Shown piece after piece: positions 1 to 12,240 of a DNA stretch of 64,000 bases. Both the position numbers and the translations under genes were made by a program. The DNA comes from Mimachlamys varia (taxonomy: Eukaryota > Mollusca > Bivalvia > Pectinida > Pectinidae). The notes under the pieces are model-generated. The model saw only the letters and a list, made by a program, of their open reading frames with translations, was not told the DNA's origin and searched no databases. Location: assembly GCA_947623455.1 (NCBI GenBank), contig OX392534.1:14208001-14272000 (forward strand), written 5' to 3'. The first letter of the stretch is position 1. Every line of letters starts with the position of its first letter.

Positions 1-739
1 ATTCCAGTACAGATCTAATTAATGAAGTGTATGCGGTTTCTTTGAGTTTCCTAGGGCAACGTTTGAGGTTTCGGCGGAGGAATCCAAGGGTAGAATTTGT
101 TCGATTACAGATTTTATTTATGTGCGTTGACCACTTAAGATTGTCACTGATCATAAGTCCTAGATATGGGTTTTCCTTCACTTGTTCTAAGATGGAGTTC
201 TCTAGGGTGTACATGTGTGTTCTCGGTGTGTTGCTCCTGTGTATACTCATGATGTAACATTTCTTCACATTGAACTTCATACCCCAGGTGTTTGCCCATA
301 TTTCTAAAGCCTTTAGGTCATTCTGGAGTTCCACTTGGTCTTGAAGTGATTCGATCCTCCTATACAACAGGCAGTCGTCTGCAAAGAGTCTTACTTGCGA
401 TGATACGGAGTCAGGCAAGTCATTTATGTGGACTAAGAATAGTAGTGGTCCAAGTACTGTACCTTGTGGTACTCCTGATAGCACCTTTTCTGAGTTCGAT
501 GAATCTCCTTCTACTAATACCTTCTGGTGTCTGTCTGTGAGGAATGATGTAAGCCAGGTATGTAATTTTCCTCTGATTCCGTAGTGTTGTAGTTTTTGGA
601 GTAGTTTCTTGTGTGGTACTGTGTCGAATGCTTTACTAAAATCAAGTATTACCAAGTCAGTTTGTAGTTTTAGATCGTAGTTTTCCATGATGTCGTATAT
701 AGTGATGATAAGCTGACTTTCACAAGAGTGACCACGCAC
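1..739 (-). mobile_element. Non-LTR retrotransposon (jockey/CR1-type) reverse transcriptase, 5'-truncated and cut by the window edge
   Basis: Read on the minus strand from 739 down to 1, one frame is open for about 246 codons. It begins with GHSCESQL, the typical start of the RT domain in this LINE group. It continues through DLVILDFSKAFDTVPH (palm motif A), SGVPQGTVLGPLLF (motif B) and the catalytic box FADD (motif C, with F for the usual Y). It ends in the thumb region with AYTSLIRSVLE at the window edge. A TAA lies just upstream at 742-740 and no endonuclease domain follows, so this looks like an ordinary 5'-truncated insertion whose 3' end lies outside the window. The long plus-strand ORFs here are shadows. 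The intact frame suggests a fairly young copy. The exact clade (CR1, jockey or L2) cannot be settled by eye. Confidence 0.9.
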
Positions 740-1367
740 TTATATTATAACAATGGATAATTCATTTAATTTTTTGTATATGCTTACATATAACTAAAAC
801 ACTCTTCCATGCTAACATTTAGGAACAGCGTGTTGTATAAGCCAATCAGTTAGAAAAAAAGTTGAGGACATATACTGTACAGTTACCTATAAGAGAGTTG
901 GTGACACCTACCTATACAGAGTTGTCGCTCTTAGCCCGGTATGTACATCCGGTATCACATTGTTTACATTGGATATCATTCCTCGGTTATAAACAAGGTA
1001 CTGAATGTTTGGTATCACTACGATATAGGAGCTGTATAATGTAGGTGTGAGATAGGTAAAGTCAACGACAGGTATGTACATATTATAGCATGTCTGTTTC
1101 ATGAATATACTGCATTTGCATATTCGTATTCGATCGCTGCTTTATAGCTGTCACTTACTGTTACAGTCTACATACATGTACATTAATTGAGGTGTTGGTA
1201 CCGTATTTGTTTGGCCTTCATGTATCTTATTAAGAGTCTGTATAAACGACAAAAGTTAACGGATACTCCAGGCATGCTCTTGTTTCCAAATATTTCAATA
1301 TATCCTATTGATTATAATTAGTTCGTTTCTATTTTATGTAGTGCTAGCCTTGCTCAAGTCCAAATTT
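740..1367. other. Spacer without recognisable gene
   Basis: AT-rich sequence. Short ORFs on both strands (862-1044 plus, 1102-908 minus) overlap each other and show no motif or codon pattern I can recognise. I see no repeat shared with the rest of the window. Confidence 0.4.
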
Positions 1368-1368
1368 A

Positions 1369-2285
1369 AGGGGACATTGCATGGGACAGTTGTCGCCAAT
1401 TTGTGGTAAAATATTGGAATTTAAAAACTCTTATTTTACAGACCATTTGACATATATATGGCAAAGGAGTATATAGAAATGATTAATTAAAGGGTATAAT
1501 CCATGTATTGAAAGAAAAACAACCTTTGTTGCTAGGACATTTACATTTTTATCAGGTATCATGCAGAACTGCAGAGACACAGCTTAATTTAAATTAACTG
1601 AAAATACCATGGACTTCATGTGTTACCTTTCAGGATATTGGAAACCTACCATTAAAAAATTAAAATTGTGTCTCTATCTCACATATTTTTCAAGTACAAT
1701 GTGCTGGTATAATTTCCGGTGCAGTTGTTAAGCTGACAAGGCTTTTTGTTTGATAAGAGACAGTTTTACTTGTCCATGCATTTGGTAGCTACTTTGTGTA
1801 TGTGCACTCAGGCACGGGAAATAGGTGTGCTACAGGTAACTTTTCATTGCCAACAGATAGGAAAGACACTCACTAAAGACAAGTCTTGTCAGGTCAACCA
1901 CCATATTGGAAACTACGTATACATGTATATATCCATGCACTGGACTGGATTATTAGTGAAATTGGAAGAGATCTGAGAATTCTAATTTTTAAAGGTAATT
2001 TTCCATTCCTGGGTGATAACTAATAAAGTTCATATTGATTTCAGTAACTTTAAATAAAGAAATAAGGCTGTGGCTCTGCAGTTCTGATAAAATATATACC
2101 TGACAAAAAATGTTAATATTTCAGCAACAAAGTATTTCTAATTGCAATACATGAATTAAATACTTTATTAAATCATTTTGATATACTCCTCTACCATTAA
2201 AATGCTAAAGGGTTTATAGAATGGGAGTTTTCAAGTTTTAATATTTGCCAACCAATTGTTGGCGAAACGCCCGTGTAATGCCCCT
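1369..2285. repeat. Long imperfect inverted repeat (palindromic MITE/foldback-type element)
   Basis: The left half (1369 to about 1820) pairs with the right half (about 1820 to 2285) along almost its whole length, with mismatches and small indels. Clear anchors are the ends AGGGGACATTGCATGGGAC and, on the other strand from the right, AGGGGCATTACACGGGC. Others are GTTGTCGCCAA against TTGGCGAAAC, the CTGCAGTTCTG boxes at about 1567-1577 (as its complement) and 2076-2086, and CTGACAAG (about 1733) against CTTGTCAG (about 1885). TA flanks both ends (1367-1368 and 2286-2287), as expected for a TA target duplication. No transposase is encoded, so it looks non-autonomous. Confidence 0.75.
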
Positions 2286-2289
2286 TACA

Positions 2290-3680
2290 AACTGTTTTTG
2301 GTTGATCGATCCAGATATTCCATGAAAAGTCAAATTAACACATTTTGAAATAATTGTACTTATTTTCAAATATTTAAAGATATGTACAAAACAGTACAAC
2401 GAAATATAGACAGGTTCAAAACGAATTAATATATCTTCGATTAAATTGTAGTACATGTATTTAATTATTAATTAGACAACAATTCTTCATTCCAATTCCC
2501 TGATTATACCGATCTTCATCTAAAAAAATGGGACGCAACATCGTCAATTGAATTGCACATTTTTTCAGTTACTCGAAGATAGATGCAATTATTTAAATAG
2601 TTTTGACATCAAGTTACAATAGCATACCTTTGTATTTTCATTTATTGTTCCCATCTTGAATAATCTAAAGAATTTAGATGAGTACAATAATTTAAATATT
2701 TTGTCTATTTTGCGTTCCTTAGAGTGTTCGGGTAGTAGGCTTTATCTTTCCCAAGAAAAAAAATTTCTATATGTTGTATTTAACGGAAACTGTACAATAA
2801 AAAGGAGTTCTTTATACTACCAGATAGCAATTTTACATAATCTAATCCGATATGGCCAGGAGTGTTGTGCTTCTCCTCGCTAGCTACTTGTATAGAACTG
2901 GCACTTTTACCAGGTTTTTACTTTGCAAGAAAATTTATGATTCACGTAATGTTATCAGATATGGCTATAGCACCCCCCCCCCCTCCTCGAACCGATAATT
3001 CTTGTATCGTATGTGGCAGATCTAGAGTTTTGACCAGTGTGTGACAAATAATAGATCTGCGAGAGTTAGTTCCCCTACATTGATTAAAATAGGTTTCACG
3101 TTTTCAAGATGAGATATTTTATCTCAAAATTATCTGTCTGAATCTTATCTATATTTTTATATGTTGTATTCAAGTTCAACTTTAATTTTAACTTAAAGAA
3201 AAAGAAAATGTTATTAATTGACAAACTGCATCTTAACTAGAGATGAAACGCCGATGCATCAACATTTAGCACTAATCAAACATCAAATGTTAATTCCACG
3301 CCTTTTATTTGATACACCACTGTCCTATAATACAATATCTCATTTTCATCAATCACGGGTCTTTCCTATACCAAAATGCTGCTTCAAGTGTTCTTGTTGC
3401 TGAATGACACATGTGCAACCTTACGAAAACATTTAAGAACACCAATGTTATTGTATGAAATCTGAGCACCACTGAAGACGTCACGTGACTTTGATGATGC
3501 ATTTTTATTGACGTATTTTCAATAGACAGGAAGTCTACTATCCACTGTATTACATGTATGTCTCCCCTTCTAGTGAAGGGAGGCATATTGCAAAAGTACC
3601 GGTTATTCTGGTTCTTCAATAATTTCAAACCCGTTAAAGAAAACAAGACGAATCTTAAAGCATACTTTCACCATCATAAT
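2290..3680. other. Spacer without recognisable gene
   Basis: AT-rich. A C12 run lies at 2972-2983. ORFs of 60-97 codons on both strands (for example 2656-2883 plus and 3646-3353 minus) have no recognisable domain and no splice context, and I treat them as chance. Confidence 0.4.
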
Positions 3681-3684
3681 CCCA

Positions 3685-4175
3685 TTCCGTACACAGGCAC
3701 TTGTGGCCAGGAGAATAACCATTTATATATAATATATATAGAATATAGCGGAATTTGGAAAAATAAAACAAAATATATAAACTAAATTTTCTAATGTTCT
3801 TTTAATGTTATTTATCGTCTAAAACCATAATGAAAATAATTGCCAAATTTCAGCTTGATACGTCAAGCGGTTAAATTTCACAAAAAAAATCGACACTAAA
3901 AAAGGGAGGAGGTATGCAACTTAGTGGCAGAAAACACCTCGACCACGTTAAAAACGGTCATAAAAACTTACTTTCCAATCATACTAGAGAAAAACGAGCA
4001 GCTTCCATCAATGGATACCCTATACATTTCCCTTTCTAAAAAGCTATAATGATCCACACTTTTATTTATCGATTGCGAGCGCAGAGTCGTAACATCTCAG
4101 AAAACCCCAAATTTCTCTATATTCTATATAGATGGTTATTCGCCTGCATGGCCACAGGTGCATGTGATTCCGTAT
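3685..4175. repeat. Inverted-repeat element, about 490 bp
   Basis: The arm at about 3690-3752 (ACTTGTGGCCAGGAGAATAACCAT followed by a TATATA stretch and GAATATAG) is the imperfect reverse complement of about 4108-4167 (CTATATTCTATATAGATGGTTATTCGCC, then GGCCACAGGTGCATGTG). The inner part, about 350 bp, is not clearly paired. It is probably a MITE. The ends are uncertain. Confidence 0.55.
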
Positions 4176-4179
4176 GCAA

Positions 4180-4925
4180 TGTCGTTATGGCCCTGTGACT
4201 GGGAGATTACTTTTGAACCATTAACAATATACTTATCATTATCATTCCTATAACGCTCTTTGACGATGTGCAGTGCATTACTATTAGATCCAAAGGTCAG
4301 AGGTCAAAATGCCTGTTGTTTCAAACATTTAAAGGTGGACGCCAAAATGACGCCATCGGTCCTCGACTGTCTTATTGCACATGTAATAATAAGGCTCTTT
4401 TAGGGTTAGGGATAGGGGATGGGATGGGTATATCTCTGTGAGTCCCCGCTCACTTTGTTTTTATAACAAGTTGGTATATTTAGCGCATTGATGTATAGAT
4501 AGAACGCGAAATACTATAAGAGTTCTGTTTTGAAGGTAGAGCGTAAGAATTGTATCTGTTGCCCCAACTGCACGATTTGTAAGAGGCGACAAAATTCGGG
4601 ACCTTATCGTTTCTTCTTCAACAACTGTTACCTTCCTAATGTTTCCATTCACACCAACTCATGCGTGGCCGTTAGCTGAGTGTTCGCTTCTGCGAGGAAG
4701 ACTTTCTGTTTTGTCCCTTGGCCGAGACATACTAGAGTCTCAAAAAATGGTGGTTACTACTCTCAGGCACTTGTTCTAATCAATGTCATGTTCTTGACGA
4801 GGGTCAACTTCGTAACATATACAGGAAGGTGCATAACTTCAGTTTTCAGAGTCTGGATCACTGATTCAATTTCTTGTTAGACATTAATCTCACTGAACCA
4901 GATCACCAGAAACTTATATATCAAT
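4180..4925. other. Spacer without recognisable gene
   Basis: I see no coding region or repeat here. ORFs at 4652-4461 (minus) and 4680-4880 (plus) are short and featureless. Confidence 0.35.
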
Positions 4926-4929
4926 CCCG

Positions 4930-5560
4930 CTTTGGGTAACGTGCTGATATGGGTAATGTGTTGATTTGGGTACTGTCCTGATTTGGGCACTCTTCTCATT
5001 TGGGAACTGTCTCGTTTTGGGTAGTACTCTACTTATTTGGGTACTGTCTCGATTTGGGTATTCTCATTATTTGGGTACTCTCTCGTTTCGGGTACTATCC
5101 TTATTTGGGCACTCTTCTCATTTGGGTACTGTCTCGTTTTGGGTACTCTACTTATTTGGGTACTGTCTCGTTTTGGGTACTCTCCTTATTTGGGTACTGT
5201 CTCGTTTTGGGTATTCTCCTTATTTGGGTACTCTCTCGTTTCGGGTACTATCCTTATTTGGGTACTCTCTCGTTTTGGGTACTCTCCTTATATGGGTACC
5301 CTCTTGTTTTGGGTACTCTCCTTATTTTGGCACTGTCTCGTTTTGGGTACTGTCCTAGTTTTGCTTATGTCCTGATTTGGCTAACGTCCCGTTTTGGGTA
5401 CTCGCCTTATTTTGGTATTTTTCCTTTTTGGGTACTCTCCCGATTTTGTCCTGTTTTGGGTACTCTCCTAGTTTGGCTTATGTCCTGATTTGGGTACTCT
5501 CCTGATTTGGCTAACGTCCCGTTTTGGGTTCTCTCCCTATTTGGGTACATTGTCATTAGC
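4930..5560. repeat. 18-bp minisatellite with 36-bp dimer order
   Basis: Tandem copies of an 18-bp unit of the form GTACTCTCCTTATTTGGG alternate with TACTGTCTCGTTTTGGGT, giving a 36-bp higher-order period and about 35 monomers. The unit length is a multiple of three and the unit carries no stop, so all three forward frames stay open for 110-160 codons. These repetitive 'proteins' are a by-product of the repeat, not genes. The copies degenerate toward 5340-5560. Confidence 0.9.
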
Positions 5561-6343
5561 TGCTGTGTGCCACTCCTAATTGGCACAGATATGACTTAAA
5601 GATCTCCGACCGCTTATATTTATAGCACTTAATTGATTAAAATAAAATGTGCTAAACAAAGCTGCCAGGAACTGCTGATCTGATCTCGATGGTGTTTAAA
5701 AATGGACACGCCGTCTTAAAAAAAGAATCAAATGGCCACAGGTAGCGTCAGAATCGCCCATATTTGGAGACACTTGATGAAATATCCGGTGCCAGTTTGG
5801 CATCAGTGACAGGTTGGCTTCACAATTTATTTAAGTAAAATTGACTTTCATATCCCACGCACATTTCTGATTAAAGTATTTTGGTAATGATACGTACTAT
5901 ATGTATTATATATCTTATCTTATTGCATAGTAACAATACTGATTGTCATAAACAAGACGCCATTATTGAGGCCATTGCTGACGAAACATCAAACGGTTTG
6001 GGTATAGACCTTTGTTGTTTTATATATTATATTATTCCCCTTTATTATATATAAGCTTGCGGTTAGTTTCGGGGTCTTGAAGGCTGAAGTATTTCAATGT
6101 TTTAGCATGCTAAAAGTTTCCATATTTTACTTCCTTTCATTGTTCGTCTTGAAGATTGGAAGCATCAATGTTTGAAATGTAGTTGCAAAAAAAGGGATCT
6201 AGACAGCTTCGAACAAGATGCTGACGTTTGCAACGATCATCTGTTAACGACAAGTATCGAACAGCAATAAAACTCTAATCTTTATAATTGATTTTGTGCG
6301 TTCAGTGATATATATTTACCTTGCATTCTGGTTAATATTTTCA
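5560..6343. other. Upstream flank of the GRDP-family gene
   Basis: I see no coding exon. The stretch ends in a polypyrimidine tract and AG at 6342-6343, a good splice acceptor. The first coding exon therefore probably has at least one untranslated exon further upstream, which I could not locate. Confidence 0.45.
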
Positions 6344-6387
6344 GATACGAGGGAGTACCAAACATGATAATTCCATAACGGTGCACA

Positions 6388-7856
6388 ATGGACGTGCAGC
6401 AGAACGATGTCAAAGAAAAAGAAGTCAAAACGGCTGTGGAGAAGGCGCGTAACCTACAATTTAGTTTTGACTTAGTAGAGGCAGTTCTTCATCATGTGGA
6501 TTTTCTTAGTAAAGTCGACCAATATTCTTGTTTGCGCAAAGGAAAACATCTTGAGGAAGCCTTGCGTAGATACGAGAAGTTGTGGCTTCCGCTGGCAGCC
6601 GAACATAACGACAAGGTGCTGTCGGCACCGTTAGACATTGAATGGGTTTGGCATTGCCATATACTGTCTCCACTTGCATACAAACGTGATTGTGAATCGT
6701 ATGTTGGGGAAATAGTGAACCATCGTCTTTTGAGCAGACAAGACAGGAATGCAGCTTTGGAAGTATCCAAAGATTTGTGGATGCAGAAATATGGAGAGAA
6801 AGAGCCGTATAAAATACATCTACCAATGAGGAGAGAAATCAAAGAAGAGGACGGTGAAGAAGACTGCAGATTCACATCGCAGTTGAAGTATGATATCAGA
6901 GCTGCCGCAGGACGTCAATCTTTGTTCTATTACAATGTATCCCTGCCACATTATAGGGACCGCCAGTTCATCGTGAGGTGCGTACAACGCTACCAGCAGT
7001 TCTTATACTTAATGACTTTACACAAGAAGACATTTCTGGTACCATGTTACGACAACGATCTAGTTTGGCACACACATCAACTTTTCCCACTAACGTATCG
7101 ACAGGATACGGAACGGATTTTGGGAAGAGTATTGAACCACGATGATTCTACGGATGACCGGTCGCCTGGTTCTGTGTTAAACGTATCGTACGCAAACACG
7201 TGTAAGTTGTGGAAGGAGGCCTTTGGGGAACACTATAGTTCCCCGGGAGCGATGTACAGGGGTCCAACATCCAGGGGCACAATGTCCGACTTTACGACAG
7301 AAGAATCAGAATGTGATACAGAACTTCCCGCATCCGTGTTTATACAATGCGTAGCATTGCAAACGAACCCAGCTGGATACAAGGCCAAATTTTCTGTGCT
7401 CATATACCGTTCTATTGCAGGAACGTCCGAACGGAAGCTGGTTGTAGAACTTAAAGGACCAAATTTGGTATGGACCGAGGAAGATTTGAAAAAGGCAACG
7501 TTTAACATGCAAAGAGGCGATGCATTAGATTTTGTCATGGTTAAGAAATCTGGCCTATTAGGTCGAAAGGAGGAGGTGTCCTGTGTGACAATTGAAAGTG
7601 CTGCGATATTCAAACATTTAGTTTACAGATATCAAAGTAACTTCACTAAAGAGATACCGTTTGACTCCGAGGACTGTGAGAATAAACTATATGTTGACGG
7701 GGGTATTAGCACGGTCACAGCAACACAAGTCTGGTCATTTGAATCTGGTAGCTTTGGTGAATATAAAGAACCAGCTAATTTTGACATTCACGAACCTTTA
7801 CAGAAGTGGCAGGACGGAGAAGAGAAGTGCTGTGCCAGCAGTATAGCGGACCACAG
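6388..7856 (+). CDS. GRDP-family (DUF1399) protein, coding exon 1
   Basis: This exon encodes residues 1-489 and two bases of codon 490 of a 705-residue protein. The family contains the plant glycine-rich domain proteins and animal 'glycine-rich domain-containing protein 1-like' proteins; its biochemical role is poorly known. The hallmark W-H-x-H box occurs twice: D83 then WVWHCH at 86-91 with Y98 and D101, and D224 then VWHTH at 226-230 with Y237 and D240. A helical stretch surrounds each box. Residues from about 315 to 489 are predicted-beta-like and contain the start of the family's C-terminal region. The exon opens at an acceptor (AG at 6342-6343), so 6344-6387 is 5' UTR. An in-frame TAA at 6376-6378 makes ATG 6388 the first possible start, and a four-codon upstream ORF (6364-6378) ends just before it. 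The donor is CCACAG|GTAC at 7856/7857. The frame runs on to a stop at 7881 if unspliced. Confidence 0.88.
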
Positions 7857-8170
7857 GTACGCATCAACACAGTGTTTATAGCTGTATTGGACACCGGTCC
7901 ATGCTCTGTTGGTTTTCGAATGCGCAGTTATCTCACTTTTAGTACATTTGGACTAGGGAACTTCCGGTGACCAGTTAGCTCAGTCATTTTGAGCGATAGA
8001 AAAACGATCTGAATATAGGGCCGTATAGTTAACACTAAGATCACTATTGTTGATAATATTTTGTATAGCTTACCTGTTATATTTCGTATTAAATTGCCAC
8101 AAGGCATATGTCTCAGCAATGATTGCGAGAAACAGTATACGTATTTGAAGCTCCTGGTTGTATTTTACAG

Positions 8171-8324
8171 ACTTTTGAATCCTTCTGGCGAAGAAATTTT
8201 CAAGGTGCGCGTGCTGCACAATGTCAATCACATCCGGTCGTCTGTCCAGATCTATGACACCGGAGGCAGATTGATTACCCTGGCAAGTCTTATAGACTCA
8301 AACCAGCTGCCTCTTCCGGGACAG
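8171..8324 (+). CDS. GRDP-family protein, coding exon 2
   Basis: The exon is bounded by a polypyrimidine acceptor ending TTTTACAG (8170) and the donor ACAG|GTAGGT (8324/8325). The first base completes the Arg codon split by intron 1 (phase 2 in), and the exon ends on a codon boundary (residues 491-541). The peptide has the family's conserved stretch RVLHNVNHIRSS followed by IDSNQLPLPGQ. In animal homologues this stretch directly follows the double W-H-x-H region. Intron 1 is only 314 bp, unlike the two large introns that follow. Confidence 0.88.
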
Positions 8325-9890
8325 GTAGGTAACAATTCAAATTTTACTCAAGAAAGAAACCCAGACGTTGTAACAACTAACTCTTCGGGACACCAGCACC
8401 GGTCTATGTAGTAGTATTTACTGACAAAGCACATCATAACTATTATGAAGTACAAACTGTTATGTTCTACTATGCACGACCTTCTACTGAATTTGTGTTT
8501 AGATGACATTTTCGACATCATATACAGTTTCTATTTGTTGCACAAGGGCACCTGGCTCAATACAGCATCATAGACCAAGTAGAAATCTGAAACCTGTGGC
8601 AACGCCTGCTTTGTTATATTTCAAATCAAGATTATTCAAAACCAATATATTTACAGCGTCAAACAGTTGGTAAGCCATTTTCACGTTAATTTGGTAGCGT
8701 TATTTAGAGAAATAGCATTACACGGATATTAGCAGGGTAGATAATTCTGTATTGCTCCATTAATACACAACGGAAAATTAAATAAATATTATGAGAGAAA
8801 CTATGAATATTTTTTACAACATGAAAACAAGACTTCTAACACATGACTGTTTGTGTTTACAGTCAACGTCGATGGCCCTTGATTGAACGTAAAATCGTCG
8901 TTAATGACATAGTCTGTTAATGGTCAGCTGAAAGACCGTCGGGATAGGAGTTTGTTAAAACGAAGCCATATTGTTTTTAAACACGTTTTAAATATAAATC
9001 AGGTATAAACAATGTTGATATTGAAAATACTAAAACAAATATTTAAAAGAAAAGAGTGCCTTTTCTGAATTTTTTTTTTCTTTTTAAACTATTAATGTTT
9101 GCACTGAAACCAATATACTGTGATAAAAACGTACAAAAACAACAAGAATGATTCTCAAAATGCCTCATTTATTGTTATACTTAATGCCGCATGCCTAACT
9201 TACTAATTTACTATGATCTACTATTAGCATAATCTAATGTAAGGGAAAATCAAGTAAATGGTGTACATCAAGTTCAAATTTATTTTCTATGATACAATCG
9301 GAAGACCGATTCGGCCATGAATGCCATGTTAAAAATGATATCTAGTGGATAAAACGAAAACCTGTTTAACTGGCATTCTTAGTCGACTTGGATGTTATCT
9401 TGAACGGTGAATTCATTGCTTTATATTATCATGTAGACTTTGTGTACCAGTTCTTTTTTGACTAGAATTCTAATATTAAAATCAACGAATCAAACTTGTA
9501 TTGACAACAATAGCACAGCGAAGTACTAATTGCTGATTGCTTTCGTAACACGCGACATTTCATATAAACGACACTGTCATTGTTTGATAACTATTGTACG
9601 TCATGACTTTTCTAAGGAGTGTTACAAGGATGTCCGGTATAAACATGGTTGTTCACACTAACAGACGATAAACTACGTAATTAACTAGAATCATTTACAC
9701 AAGTAGAAGTGCTCACTTATGATAAGTATGTCCATTGTAAGCTCACCGGAAGGTCAATGACCTTACTAGTATACCGTAGCGCAGAGAACGTGATACGTTC
9801 GTTCGTTTACTTTTCCTGCTAGTCATGAACCACAGAGCAGTCTTTTTCAAGTTTGTATAAATGGCGGGGCTGATAGCCAGAGGCCTGGTG
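8325..9890. other. Start of intron 2 without recognisable element
   Basis: AT-rich intron sequence. I see no exon with matching phase and no repeat shared with other parts of the window. Confidence 0.4.
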
Positions 9891-9939
9891 AGGGGGTGGG
9901 GTGGGTGTGTGTGTGAGGTCGACTTGTGAAATGTTGTAA

Positions 9940-10345
9940 GTTCTTTAAAATCTCCTTTCTTCTGTAGGAATGACAGGATATTTTCCAAATTTAGTCTGAA
10001 GCATCCTTAGGAAAAAGGAATAAATTTTATAGAAACGGTAGTTTTGACCCCCGTGGGACCTACCTAAGGAGCGGGGCCCGATAGGCGAAAAGAGATAGAT
10101 TCGTTGAAATCCTTCTTTAACTGAAGATAAGATAGGGTATTATCCTTATTTGGTCCGAGACATCCTTTGATGAAAGGATAATTGGTGGGTTGGACTCTCT
10201 AGGGTTCTAAGTAAGAGCCAGATTGAGTTTAGTAAATTCTTTTAAAACCCTCTCCTTTTGAAGGAGTGACAGGATATTGTCCAAACTTGTCCATGTTTGT
10301 TTAGATGGAAGTGTACCAAGATGAGCGACACATGCCCTCTTAGCC
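9940..10345. repeat. Two to three dispersed monomers of the 34-36 kb satellite
   Basis: The stretch repeats the satellite's signature: AGGAATGACAGGATATT, then a 'tccaaattt' box, a 'gaagcatcctt' box and GAGCGGGGCCCGATAGG. This is the same order as in the tandem array at 34240-36150. A short GT-rich tract precedes it at about 9897-9915. It lies inside intron 2 of the GRDP-family gene. Confidence 0.65.
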
Positions 10346-10349
10346 TCTT

Positions 10350-12240
10350 GTTTTAACGATATCTGCAAGATTAACGTTGCTGTGTTCCCACTGACTTTGG
10401 TTTCTGATTTGGTTTTTTTGTTAACTCTTTTGTATATATGTTTACAGTTTTGTTACAATAATATAAACATCTCGTTAATATTTGAAAAAATAAAAATATA
10501 AATGCTTTATATAAGACGAATTGCACGCCAAGGTCGAATGTTATATGTCTTAATTGCTTAAATATTAGGGTCTAATAACATAGTGACCCTTTCTTAAACT
10601 CTGTACACAGTATGATGCCGACATTGAGGCATCTATTCCAGCGTTCCCAGACTCCCCTTGCAGAGGGCATCCCCCCAAACAGGAACTTACATCCATCCAA
10701 ACTTTACAAGAGTAGGAACATATAAAACATGATAATGGGAGTACAGCTCTGAAAATATCCTCAAATGTAAAAGCGAGTGGAAATGTTGAATTCAAACATC
10801 ACTTCCAACTTTTAAAAAAAAAAAATTTCACCGGAGACATTTTAATAACCAGGCCGACTAAGAGTTAAGATAATTGTGCAATAGATTCAGGAAAAATGGA
10901 AAATTCAAAGATGTTTGTTTCAGATGCTTTCACCAACATTTAACCAAAATATGACGAAATGAAGTAACGATAAGACAAATAAACAAAATCTTTATGACAA
11001 CTTGTTCCCTCTGGGTCTTATTTTCATAAACTCATATGTCGAGCGTTCCTCAGATGACTTGGGTTAACTAAATGAGTGGGCATATATGTTCAACAATCAT
11101 TTATCACTATACTGTAAATCCAAAAAATGTAGTTTGTTATTTGGTAATGAGAAAACTGAAAGCAAGCAAAACTTTAAATTGTAATCAAAATCAATGGAAT
11201 TAAGTTTTGTCCCTTCCATGAGTAAGAGATTAAAAAATCACGTTTCGTCGACCAATTAGAATATTTGAGACAGACCAATTGCCAAATACTGATCTTCACT
11301 TGAATTTGTGATCGATCTTGAAACCAATTTAATAAGGTTACAAGAACGTTTTATTGCACACAAAATCCAATCTTGAGAATAGTTTCATCTATATGTTTTT
11401 TTTTCTCTTTGTCGCATCTGAGAGAATCTTCCAATATCAAGCAGAGTATGGGCCATGCATGCCTAACACAAGGCATGTGATTATCAATTTCAAAATAATC
11501 AAACACTTTGTTTTGTCATGCATGAAATCTTTCATCTCCATTAACTATCGATGAAATATTTGGCACTGTTAGAATAGAAATTCACAAGGACTCGTTTGTT
11601 TTCAAACCGGGCTCTCAACTAATGAAGCGTTTCACTATTTCCGTTTACTGTACGACTTCTAGCTCTATAGATTCCTATTCTATTGCTTTTTGTAATATTT
11701 TCTTTCCAATGTGTCGTTCCATTCCTTCCTAACACCTGTACTAGCTTCAACATAAACACTACTGAGATAATTAGTTCTTTTTATTCGCCCGCACTGTCTT
11801 TCTTTTATGCCATTTTTTACCAATTGGCCATACTTAGATCTTTATTTATAACAACTGCGCGTTTTCTTTGTCACGTACACATTGTCTCCTCGTCATGATC
11901 ATAATAAAGGTTGATCGGGAAGTTTACCAAAGTTTTCCAAACCTAAATCTATTCACATGAACAATCAACTTGCCAATAATTAAGTCCCAATGACTTTTTG
12001 TTATTACAAAAACTCCACAAATTGAAGGGAAAGATGCATTGAAAGCTTTGTTTATCATTTTCAATCAAATGTGTAGTATGATGTATTTACTGGATGTCAA
12101 TTTTTTTTTTTTTTTTTGGGGGGGGGGGGGGGGATTATGAAGTAATAAAAAAAAAACATTTCTTTCCTGAAATATTGTACTATTTATTTGCTGTCAAAAT
12201 AATAGTTTGAATATGTTACACACGATATACTTCTATAATA
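10350..12240. other. Intron 2 sequence without recognisable exon; T17/G16 homopolymer junction near the end
   Basis: No coding exon or full element was recognised. A run of 17 T (12101-12117) passes directly into 16 G (12118-12133). The small ORFs here lack motifs. Confidence 0.4.

Noticed and set aside
27..540. Plus-strand ORFs of 76 and 82 codons
   Set aside because: They are shadows of the reverse transcriptase frame on the minus strand.
4966..5488. Three overlapping ORFs of 112 to 162 codons with strong hydrophobic repeats
   Set aside because: They come from one 18-bp tandem repeat read in three frames. There is no independent coding signal.
6492..6875. Minus-strand ORFs of up to 127 codons under exon 1, and similar ones at 7233-7613
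   Set aside because: They overlap a conserved plus-strand exon and have no recognisable motif.
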